Made by a program: the position numbers and the translations under genes. DNA of 64,000 nucleotides from Aphelocoma coerulescens (Eukaryota; Chordata; Aves; Passeriformes; Corvidae): the NCBI RefSeq assembly GCF_041296385.1, contig NC_091023.1, forward strand, positions 22,100,924-22,164,923, given 5' to 3'. The notes beneath the pieces are model-generated. The model was given only the letters and a program-made list of their open reading frames with translations, made no database searches and was not told where the DNA came from. Shown piece by piece: positions 15,101 to 27,100 of the stretch. Within the stretch, counting starts at the first letter, position 1, and each line of letters starts with the position of its first letter.

Positions 15101-18100
15101 TCTCTTTTCTTGGATACAGGAGAAAATTTTAACTTATCACATACAAGACCTGTAGGATTGTGACCTTGAATACAAAGTAAAAAAAAAAGAAAAATGTTAC
15201 AGCAAGTCTGTGCCATATCTAATTTTAAAACTGTGATCAGATTTCAGTCTTTATTAGAACAGTACTTAAAATAGAATTGCTTTTGTCACATATTGTGTTG
15301 TATTGCTGTTCACTGCCTGCATGGAACCATTTTTCTTTCTTAATTAGCAATTAGGGAGAAAGCATATAAGCCTGAACATTAAACTAATAAAATTTTGGCA
15401 ATGCCACTTAGCAATTTAGACTCTGAAGCAATATAAATTGGTTTTACATTCAGATCATCTTTTCATTAATCTCCATATATCAGAGACAAAAAATAGCTGT
15501 AGCTACACAAAAAATAGTTCATTGTGTGAAAATTGCTAACCCTACACAGGGATCAATAATTTAGTAATTTAATCCCTTGGAATAGTACTTCCAAGTAGCT
15601 GAAAAAACATGAGATGTAACACTGTAATTTTAATTATTTATTATTTATTTTTAAATTTATTATGAGCAGTGTAACCATAGCTTAGCAGAGCAACTCAAAA
15701 AGGGGGAGAGGTCAGAGATAACGCAAGGAGAGGAGAAAAGAGGAAAAAAGGTGGGAGAAAACAGTATTTGAACATGAACTACCACAATTCATTCCATCAA
15801 GGAATGAGTGCAGATTCCTGTGTTCCCTAGGCTGGTTGTTTGGGTTGTTGGTTTGCATTTCATTGCTGTGAGCATTTCCTGTGTCCAACTGAGCTGTGTG
15901 GTGTCTGCCCCATCCCCAAAGCCGCGCTCACTCACCGGTACGAGGTTTCGGGCAGCAAACCCTCGATGACGTGACTCGTCACGTTCCCCACGGGAATGCT
16001 GACGTCCCCCAGGTCGATGTTGTAGGATGTGATCTCAGCCCCATTATTGCTTGGCTCTTCCCAGCTCAGTACAAGACACACAGAGGGTGAGGGCTGGCAG
16101 GCACCCACGTGCTCATCCTCCAGCACGGACAGGATGGAGACGGCATCAGGCACGGACGCGGGGATTCTGCAGGTCACCAGCTCGCTGTAGGGTCCAGCTC
16201 CAGCCTGGTTAACAGCCTGGGTGTGAAAACAAAAAATATTTACCCATGTTCTCCTTCACATGTGTGTCAGGTTCATAATGATGGACTGTGCAGCCTGGAA
16301 GAGCTGCATGAATTCTTCAGAGGATATGCACTGCTGGCTTCCTCTCTAAAGCATGGCTCATACCTCTGCTCTCCTAGGGAGTTGGTATCTTCCTTTGTCA
16401 CTCAGGAATGTCTCTGAAAAACTGGAAAATATTTCTCTTTTCCCTAACAGATATTTAACTACCTTTCTATCATTGGCAAACTTTGATTAGTAAGGGAAGA
16501 TGTCACAGTCATGCTGCCAGCGACAGGTCACATAATGTTGGCTCAGCAAACTGGCTACCCAAAATTACTGAGCCACCCAGTACAAAATCCCCAGTATACT
16601 GCAGGGTGCCCCATCAGATGCTTTATGCAAGCAAAATATCCCTACAGATAGGGGATATTGGGCTTGTTAAAAACTACCCTGGTTCCTAATTTGGAAAATG
16701 GATAACTAATTTCATGCTAAAAAGCTTCTGATATAAGAATATAGGAACTCCTCGGGGCATTAAGCCTATGACTCACATTCCCCCAGAACCACAGAATCAA
16801 AGTTGGAAAACTCGTAACTCATTACCAAGCCACAAAGCTCAGTACCTCCCACAAAAGAGGAGAGCAACAATTTATCAAGCTTCCAATCCTAAGGTGAATC
16901 CCAGCAGAAACCAAGTTTGAAAACCTGGCCCATTTCTGCTCAATAATTAGAGGCTGTTGTCTTTGCAAGCCCAGCACTGCACAGTTGTATGTACAGGTCT
17001 GGGGTTTTATCAGCTGATATTCAGCCAGTGGCAAAAGCTGTACCCGTTGCACTGGAATTGCCTAGGGAATGACTGATGTCACCTCCTCAGGATTACTATA
17101 AACTCAATCACAGAACCACACAGGCTGGAAGGGCCTCTGGGATTCATCTAGCCTGACCTGCTACTCCAACCAGACAATGCAGACCAGGTTGCTCAAGCTT
17201 TTTTCCCAGCTGGGTCCTGAAAAATTCCAGGTATGTAGATCGCACAGCCCCTCTGGACCACTGTTAGATCTTTAACAGCCTGCACAGCCATTGATCATTC
17301 CTATTTCAACCTGGAGCCTGAAGCAACCCTGGATGCAGTATTCCAGGTTCTCAGGAATGGGAATGGCATGTAATGGGCAATACCACCTTCCCTGGACCTG
17401 CTGGCTGGGCTCCTCCTGACACAGCCCAGCATCCTGCCAGCACACAAAGTATGGGGAGAGCTTATAGAACATGGTACAGGACAAACTACAAGAGTCCAGA
17501 AAGTACAGGCCTCCAGAAACAGCTTTGATACTGCCCAGATTTCCTTTACATTCAGAAAAGTTAGCCCAGAGTCTCCCATCAGATTACAATTAATTCAAAA
17601 AACCATGCTGCCAGCAGGACTCTGACGGCAACGATAGGACACCTCAAACAATTGTTTGATTTCTAATCTATGCTTAACTGCAGTGAATAACTAATTTCTG
17701 CTCTGCATAATACAACCACAAAGCCATGTTCTGTTTTTCCAGGAGGCGTTTTGTTCAATTGAAGAAAGAGATAATAAAGTTAGATTTGTCAGCCTTTAAA
17801 AAGCCCTTCAAAACAAATCCTGCTCCGGGGAAATCTTCTATTTAGTGCAGCGCTCCTGGAGCTGTTAGAAGTGAGCCCTGTTTTGTGCTCTACCAATGAT
17901 ATGATTTGTCTTGCCTCTAAACCACTGTTTGGCAATTTGTACCTTGCTCCAAGCAATTTACTGTCAGTGGTGTTTTTTAACTGCTTTATTGGACAATCTC
18001 ATCACTGTAACTGATGGGGCTTGGCTGCCTAGCTGCTTTCCCCTGCCACCCCCAAATGACACAATATTTCCCTCTGCAGAAGCCACTATTGTTTTCAGGA

Positions 18101-21100
18101 ATATTCATTACAAGAAAAAAGTTGAGCAACAGTGAAGACACTTGTCTGCCCTGCAGTTAGATATGCCTGATTCCTCAGATCCTTCCTTTATTGAGTTACT
18201 GTAGATTTAGATAGCAATACTGTGTGTTTATTAGGAGGCTGAATAAATGTGGTTTGGGGAATCTTTGTTTTTAAAAAGGAAAAGACTCTTCTGTTAAAGC
18301 TGGTAACAGATAAAATAAACTAAAATTTCTGACGCTATTTCACTTTCTTTCTTTGTCTATCTACTTTGTGGGGAGGTTTTTGTGTAATTGTTTGAAGATT
18401 CCAGTATCTCTTGTAAGAAATTCTTTTCCATATAACACAGAGGATCAGATCAAGAAGATGAAGCTCTCTAGAAAGTAATACCTGAGTCACTCACAGGCTT
18501 CAGTAAAATGTCTCACTGCTGTTGTGCCTTTCCTGTAACTGCTGCCTATGGATTAAATTATACTGGCTGTGTTAGAAACTGAGTAGATTTGTGCAACATT
18601 TTTGTGGCAGGCAGTTTGAAATAAGCACCCACTGGAAATCAAAGATGGCATACAGCTGGCTGTTTCCATTTTTAACATGAAATTTTCCTTGGGCTCCCCG
18701 CAGCAGCGGTCTCACAGTCTCCTCTCTTGCCAGCAGATGCTGAATGCTCTCCCTCTTGCAGAACAAGAGGCACTTTCTGGCTCACACCTCCCAGCCACTC
18801 ACACATTCCCTCTTCTCCTTCCTCCACAGTGCTAGAGCAAGGTACAGACCAGCTCTGGCCAAGACACAAAATACATTTGAGTGCACTTGGAGCTGTGGGG
18901 CCTGAGCTCTTGGGCTGCTGGCCAGCTCCTCAAAACCTTCTTCCCAAAAAATGAAAAAAAATCAATATCCTGTTTAAAAAAAAAATATAAGAAGGAAACA
19001 CTCGACAGAAGCATGTTGTCCTTGATCAAAGAAATTAGCCTGGGTGGTCCACATGTTACCAGCTGGGTGGGTATTTGGGTTGGATTAGTGGTGGTATTCT
19101 GTCTTCACATACAAATATATCTTGTGGAAGAGTATCTTGGGCAAAATATTTTTACTTCACTCCCAGTTGCTTTACCTTCCATTTATTTATCAGTAGATGA
19201 AGGATGAAATGTCCTATATTTTTACTTTCATACAGATATACTAAATATACTTTAACAGCTACTTTTTACTGAAAATAGGAGAGAAAGAGATCAAAGAAAA
19301 ATGAATCATATAGAGATTCTATATGAGATCAAATCTCACAAATCCAGGAGACAAAATGCCAGAGATGAGAACTCACTTTCTGGCAGGTACCATCTCCTAT
19401 ACAGACAGGAATCTACTCAGCTGCTTTGCCTACTTGATAAATGAAACAGATGCTGGAATCCATTATTCAAGCCAGGGAAATCTTCAATATCCAGTTGGGA
19501 GGTAGATATTATTTAATCACCTTACCATGAAAAAAATGAATGCTTTTTTAAAAATTTTTAAACCATTACCATTCTGTTTTGGTGTCAGAGGGGAAGGTGG
19601 CTGTTACAAGCATTAGCCACTGGAAGTAACAAAACACGAGAGCAATTTTTATGCAACACATCAGTCTGCATTGCTTAAAATGCATGTGCATTCCTCCTGC
19701 CTTCAAGAGCACATAACTTCAGAGGGGCTAATGATAAAAATAACAACAGCAGTGGAAGGGAACTCTGTTTGGATCTCAGGGGGCAGTGCACGCAGCCCTG
19801 CCGTACCTGTAGCCTGCAGCAGTAATGCGCCGCCGCCGCCAAGTCACCGATTTCAAAGCAGGTTTCTGTGCCACTATATGCAAGCTGTAGAGAGTCCTCC
19901 TCTTCTCCCCACTCTAATCTGTATTCAGAGATGTCAGCACCAGAACACTCAGGACTCTGCAATACAAATATTTATGTGGTTCAGTTCAGAAATGAGCACT
20001 TCAGATTGCTGTGTTTCACCGGGGAAGGAATAAAGTACATGGGAAAAAAACCCCATCAACCACCCTTATTTCTAAATTAATACACCATTACTGCTGCAAA
20101 TGGAAATGTTCCGAGTTAATGTTCCCTAAGAGGTTACTGAAACAGGACAATTCTGCACAAAAATTACCTGATTGAAATTCAGAGAAAAGAATGAGCGTAC
20201 GCAGCTACTCTGCTTTCCATCAGGACACTCAGGAATAAACTGTCTCTCCACTGGCTTGGCAGAAGCTCAACCGTGGAGAACATAAAAAAAGCATCAGTCT
20301 AGTGCAGCCTAGTTGAGAGATCAAAACACAGCTCTGGAAGCACTGGCCTTTCAAGCCTGAAGCAGCCACTCATATTAAGAAAGGAACCACCTCAAGGGAG
20401 GAGCTGGCCTGAGGTTCTCTGGGAAGTCACCATCAGTCCCAGAACTGGACCTGGGAGCATGGATCCTGGCACATTCACATCCACAGTGAGATTACCATGG
20501 GATCACAAAATCATCACATGGTTTGGGTTGAAAGGGACCTTCGAAATCACCTCATTCCACCCCCTGCCATGGGCAGGGACACCTTCATCAGACCAGGCTG
20601 CTCTAAGCCCTGTCCAACCTGGCCCTGAACACCTCCATGGATGGGGCAGCCACAGCTTCTCTGGGCAACCTGTTTTGGTGTCTCACCACCTTCACAATAC
20701 AGAATTTCTGCCCAATATCTAATCTAAACCTGTCCTCTTCCACATATTCCCAGCAATCCCTTTATTTAGGGGAACACAAAATGAATGCCTGAATGCGCTG
20801 GAAGATGAGCCAATACAGGCAAAACAGCATGGTTCCCAACCCAAAATATTTAGTGTTTTTAGCAGAACTACCTAGAGCTGTACTGTGTGGCCTGAAGCAG
20901 CTCAGGGAAGCACTGCTCTGCCTGCAGAAGTGTGGCCCACAGGGACTTGGTGATTATGACAGGCAAGGTGTAATTTCCAGTGCAAGGATCCAGAGCCCTG
21001 CTGCACACCACAGCGACCACCCTGCACAGGGCACAGGGGCTTCTCTGGCTGGCTCAGAGCTTCCAGCTGTTTGAGTAGGAACATTCAGAGCTCCTAAGGC

Positions 21101-24100
21101 AGATTTTAAAACAATGTGTAAAAAAAAAAAAAAAAAAAAAGCATCACAGTAGGCACCACAGCATGGTCTCTAGCCAGACTCCACAGTGCTTCACTGTTTT
21201 TCCTTCTTATTCATATCAGCCAAAAAATGACACTCTTTAAGAAAACATAACCACTGCAAACCACAGCTTCATTTTTAGCTTGAATAAACAAATATAAATC
21301 CTCCAAATAAACAGAGAGCCTACCAGAACCACTGCTGCATCCCTTCATGGCTGGGGAGAGAAAATCCCTGACCATTAAAAGGTAACATCTGAAAGTTCAG
21401 TGCAATTTCCAGTTGCAAAAATTACTAACACCCCCAAACTGTACCAAGTACACGTGTCTGTTATAAAATTAAATGCAGGTTATGTTTGTATCTAGATATG
21501 TTGTTAGCACAATCCATTTATTTGAGCATCTTGTGAATGCCAGTGACTTCTCAACAGGGGCATTGTTTTGGGGAGGAGCCCAATAGAAGCAGGGCAGGAA
21601 CGGCTGCTAGATTTTAAGTCTGTGGCAGAACTACAGCCCGACTGAACCACACCACAGTGTTATTTATGGCAACATCCTTTCTTTTCTGTCTTAATTACAC
21701 AACATTTTTTCTTTAATGGCACCAATCATCCCCACAGCACTTCAGCTAGCACTTATCTTGAGCCCAATGCCCAAGATGCTGGAGAACACAGGAGGAATGC
21801 ACACAAACGGAAATGAAAGTACGTATTTGGGGAAGAGACAAACAATTTTTGAGGGGGAAAAAGCCCTACATCATAAGCATTTATGGGGAGTTAATTTCAT
21901 ATCAGAGACTCCAGTTCCAGCCAAAATCAAATATTTGTCTTCATAATTCCAATTCAGAACATGCTGATGTGCTAAAAGCTTGCAGAGAGCACTTCTATCA
22001 TTGGATGTCAGTGCAGGAGGTCTTGTGTCTGAATCCTAGTCTGGAAGACTCATGACCAACTGTATGCAATTCTTCAGAGCAAAGTAGAGAAGATGATTTT
22101 TCTACAACACAGTAGTTTCTAGAAAGAGTTTCCTTGCTTTAAAAGATAGTTCCAGACCAGTAAACAGCTCTCAAGCTCGCTTTTCAGTTCTGTGGTGACC
22201 ATATTGGTTTGGAAAAGCAAGGTGGAATTAAACACCTTGGGCACCTGACTCACCTCCCAGCTCACCAGGACTCGTGTGTCAGACAGGAAGGACAGGGAAG
22301 GTGCTCTGCACTGGCCTGGTGGCCCTGCTGCTGTGGTGACCTCTGTCGCCTCCGAATACGGCCCGTACTAGAGGGGAACAAGGTATTATTATTATTATTA
22401 ATATACAGGTGTACATCCATCTCAAAGCCCTCAAGGGCTTTTCAAGAACAGCACATGAACTTTTTTCAGTGCACTGAACTTTCTCCAAGACAGGTTGGGC
22501 TTCCAACACTCAGCACCAAACACCAGAGCTCAGGATGACACCACACAAACGACTGCGAGCTGAAGTGTGAGGTGAGCTCAGGAACAAGCAGAGAGCATGT
22601 ACATCCTTTGTGCATCCTCCTGTGTGGCAGCAAGAGCCCACAAAAGCAGAAACCACCTCCAATCTGCCCAAAAGTGAGAATGAGCACTCAGTAACAGAGG
22701 AACAGTTTGTGTCCCTCTGCCTTACCTCAGCACAGTGTGTTCACATGCCATAATCGGCTTCTCATGGATATAAAGAGGAGCACAGCAAGAGCACAGTGCA
22801 TACTGGAGTCCATATCCAGCTTCTTTTGCATAAAATGCCTGCCCAAGTTCATTGCAGAAGGACAGGACGTGCTGGAGCCCCAGTCTGGTCCAAGGTGCAG
22901 GGACATGCTGCACACACGCCGTGGATGCTCTGCTTCACGGGCAGCTCAGCTCAGACAACTCCTGAGCCCGTGGTAGGAGAATAATTTAAATGCATATTAG
23001 CAAAAAAAAAAGCCAATTTTCAGGAGTCTGGGAACCTGGCTTCAGCCAGCAGTGTGAGTACAGGAGATAGCACGGAAACAGCCTTTCTGAGGCCTCCTGA
23101 GTGGAAGTGTGAAGTTTGCTCAGTACATCCCCGAGTTAATTAGAAATCGTCCTCCAGAACAAAGGAACTTCACTTGGAAGCAATTAAGAGGAATAACACT
23201 GATATTTACTTATTTTGTAATGCAGTATTAGTGAGCATGAAAAAAATGAGCCACTACAAAAGGCCAAACAACACAGAAATGATGAACCCCAGAAAACTTC
23301 TCAGCAGACATGTCAGTATCTGCCATCAAAGAAACACTGATTGCTTTGTCTTACAAAGAATGCACATGTCAAAAAATCTCATTTATTGACTTCTGCTGTT
23401 TTCAAGGAAGAATCTGGCAAAGGATATCCCCTCCCCTATTCTGCACCTGGTTGAAAAACCCAGCCAAACCAGAACCAGCCCCCCCCATTTAACAAAGGGT
23501 GGAACCAGAAACTGTTCTGCCAAAAAAAACCAAAAAACAACAAAAAAAAAGAAGAAAACAAAACGGGGAAAAAAAAAAAAAAAGCAAGGCATCATATATT
23601 CAAAGCTACCAGGCAGGTAATGTCTTTCATTCCAGCAAGCAAATCTAATCTTTCCATGTGCATTTAATTACTTTTTCACAAAAACAAAACAGTGAGTATA
23701 GCGAGTATTTTTATGACAAAAGAGATTAGTAGTCTTGCAGATTTTTTTAATACCCAGGTGAAGTTTTAACAGAACTTCTCCCATAAGCAAATAACTTTAG
23801 ACCTTTGTGTTATGTTTGTCATCAATATTTCCTGGGAAGCAACATATCAATGCATGCAGCTTTGTTGGGACTTTATATAACACCATTGAAATGACACAAA
23901 GGGAAGCATAACCAACCCAAACCTCAGAGAAAAAGATCTTTCAGCAGATCTCCATAGACATCAGACAGAATTTCTGATGTAATTGGGAAGGCACTTCTTT
24001 CAAGGAAATAATTTAACAAAAAAGTCTCACAGACTCTATAAGGCATGTATTTTTTTGAAATTAAAACAAGAAAATCATCAGGAATGTGTTTCCCTCAAAA

Positions 24101-27100
24101 CCTAACACCTGGGTGAAATTGCAGTTCTTGTTTTTACACACTTCAGATTTAAAACAAAAAGAAGGAAATGCAACAGAGTGAAGACAAACAGAATCCTCCT
24201 TGCAAGCAGCTATGACTTTAAGCAGGGATTTTGCACATCTTGGAGCAGCTGATTCTGGCCAGTCAAATCGCACCAGTACCTGAAGCCCCCTTTTAAAAGA
24301 GACCCAGGTCTAAAACTGCAGCTCTTCCTCCAAATTTCCTTTAAAGCATTTATCACCTGGTTTTTCTTTTGCCCATCTGCCCCTGCCCCTCCTGCTCAGC
24401 AGCACTGACAGCTCAGCCCCAGCCCCAGCGGTGCCAGGGCAGCACACGTACCCCGCCGTCGTTCAGCGCCCGCACTCGGAACCTGTACGTGGCCCCGGGG
24501 AGGAGGCTGCTGACAGTGCACTCCAGATCAGGCCCATGGTACACCTCAGAAACAACTTCTTCAGGGGCTGTCATCTCCACACTGTACTCAGAGACAGGAC
24601 AGCCGCTTTCTGACGGAGGGACATCTAAAAGAAATCATGCAATTTGTTAATAACATTAGGGAGTGTGCCAGGAAGAGCCATTTTTTTGTTGGGAAATAGA
24701 ATTATTGGGATCAATAGAAGAACTGTGCAAGCAATAGGCCTGGAAGTTTTAGGCTTGTGTGTGAGAAAACTTTCCATGGGAAAGTCCCTGTGTGAAAGAG
24801 AACAAGCAGGCCTGAGGAACAGAGAGGGAGAGAAAACTTGCAGCTGTGCTATCCGGGAGTGAACGAGGGAGATGAGCACTGAATTCTTTTGATCATAACA
24901 AGACTGTGGAAACTTGCCAATGTAAGTCCAATTATATAGAAATAGAAATGTGTCTTGATAAGCTTTAAGCCACTTAGGAGCTAACAAGCTGGTATACTAT
25001 ATAAGTGCCTTTGGACTGCTAAAAAATGGAGTTTGCTTTATCAACCATATTGGTTTTGGACTGTTTCTCTCTCCCCCCACTGGGGCCCAGGCTCCTTGTC
25101 CCGCTGAGCTTCTAACAATTTTTAACTTCATATACCACAGAAATGTACATAATGTGTGTGTTTGTACAGATACACACACACAGATATATCTCTTTTGTTG
25201 TGGGCACCTTTTTTTTACCCATGAAAACAATATATTTGATAATACTTGCATGTTATGTTACAAGCCAGTACCACAGAATCAAACTGCCTGGGGATCAGAA
25301 AAACAGTGGCCACCAAAATGCGTCCAGGAAGCACATGGGTGAATTTTTATATGGGTGTTGGAATATATTTGACAGTTAGAAATTTCACTTATCCAGAATT
25401 TGGCTTAACAAATGATGCCACAAAAACATTTGGATGCTGCAAGATTACCACTGTAAAGAAAACACTGTGGGAAAGTGGCATGTGCCTCATATTCTGAAAA
25501 ATATGAATTTTTTGACAATTTAGTGCCACGACTGTAGTCCAACATCTTTGCAAAATAACAGGGGTCCAGTAGATTATGTGTATTATACTGCAGATCAGGA
25601 TTTAAATGCCACCCAAAACCCTCAATATGTTCTAACTCAAATTTTTGAAAAGTTATGTATTAGAAGTAGCAAAACGCTTCTGCCAAGCCAATATTGCAAA
25701 GGAATAAAAAAAAAGAATTTGAATCACCCTGTGTTTTTGAAATAAGGAGATGAACATTCTAATAAAGCTGATAGCCCTGAGAAGGGCAGGTCCTCACTAA
25801 AAACAATGGGAGCACAGTTAAAGGACAGCTGAGCTCAGAAATCCAAGACTGAGCCCCCGCAGTCGATGGGAAGCCGCACTTCAGACTTGCTCAGACTCCA
25901 GTGGACTTTGCTGTGCACTTCCCAGTGCACAGGACACAAGCAGCAGAAACAAAGGCTGAGGCAAGATGAGCAGCTGACCACCAGGAGCAAAGCATTAGAG
26001 CAGCAGGATTGCTGGCTTACCCCACTGCAGCTGCACTTCCCTGTGCCTCGGCTTGCCCAGAACCCTGGGCGGGCGGCAGTGCCCCGGCGCGACGCTCAGC
26101 GTACGGACAGGTAAACTCTCAGAGCACTGGGAGAGAACAGAGCCCAGTTACCCCTCTGGCACAGTCACCACCTTCAAAGCAAGCCATGGCTACAGAGAAA
26201 TTGTTTCCTACACCCACCACTTCAGGGAAATTTATATAAACAACAAAGGAGAGGAGATGCTGTCAAGCATTGTTACTTACAAATAGAAATAATAGAGCTC
26301 CTTCATTAGCATTCTCAAAACTGGGCTCTCTATTTTAATTTTCCTTGGTTTTAAAATTATGTCAAGGCCTAAAGTACTCAATCTTAAATGAGGAAAAAAA
26401 AATCAAAGCAGGAGGAATAAGAATATAGGTACGGAAGACAATTTAACTCAAAGAAGGGAATTACAGGAATCAGGGGCTGAAAAAAGGAACCCAAACACTT
26501 AAATAATTCAGCCATATGAAAGATAATTGTTACAACAAACTACCTCTTTCTGCATCTCCAGTCAATACAGGGTCAAGCACATTAGAGTCTGGCCTTTTTC
26601 AAGCAAGTGGCCACACCAGATAAACACTATGGTCTTTCCTAATGTAAATATAAACAACTACAGATTGGTTTTGAGGAAACCAAATCTCACTAAATTGCAG
26701 CTTGCTGAAAAGAAAATTAGGTACACATAGAAATCTAAAATTCAGCAGCGTAAGATTAACTGCAATCAGTGTAGTTTTACTGTGCTGCAGGGAAAACATT
26801 CCCCTTCTTTAGAAAGCAGAAGTATTTTACAAAAAATAGGAGATAAATCTCTGAAAAATGTAAAACCAACAGCCCTTATTGTTAGATAATACCCACCTGA
26901 CTGTGTCCACCAGTGCTGATACAGCATGCCCGGAGTTTATACAAAGTGCCTGGTTTCAAGTGAGTACAGGTGTATTCTGTAGCTGAGCCACTATAGGCCA
27001 CTTCCCACTGATTTGCTAAAAATAAGATATACCCACGTTTAGAGAAGTGGAAATTAACACATTTAAGAGTGCCTAGGAGAAAGGAAAATCCTCAATGTGG

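Larger units (their letters stand above)
19957..22253 (-). other. FNDC3B intron (2.3 kb)
   Basis: Noncoding. It contains a clear CR1 fragment at about 20500-20760 and a 21-base A run at 21120-21140. No other structure was recognised. Confidence 0.8.
22368..24451 (-). other. FNDC3B intron (2.1 kb)
   Basis: Noncoding. It has a short ATT microsatellite just beyond the FN3-5/6 exon (22384-22401) and an A-rich low-complexity tract at 23521-23583. Nothing else was recognised. Confidence 0.8.

Noticed and set aside
16785..16820. Short CR1-like words (ACCACAGAATCAAAGTTGGA)
   Set aside because: Too short and with no adjoining CR1 sequence; could be chance or an unrecognisable remnant.
20793..21140. 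Processed pseudogene ending in the 21-base A run
   Set aside because: No protein similarity or target duplication was seen, and such retrocopies are rare in birds.
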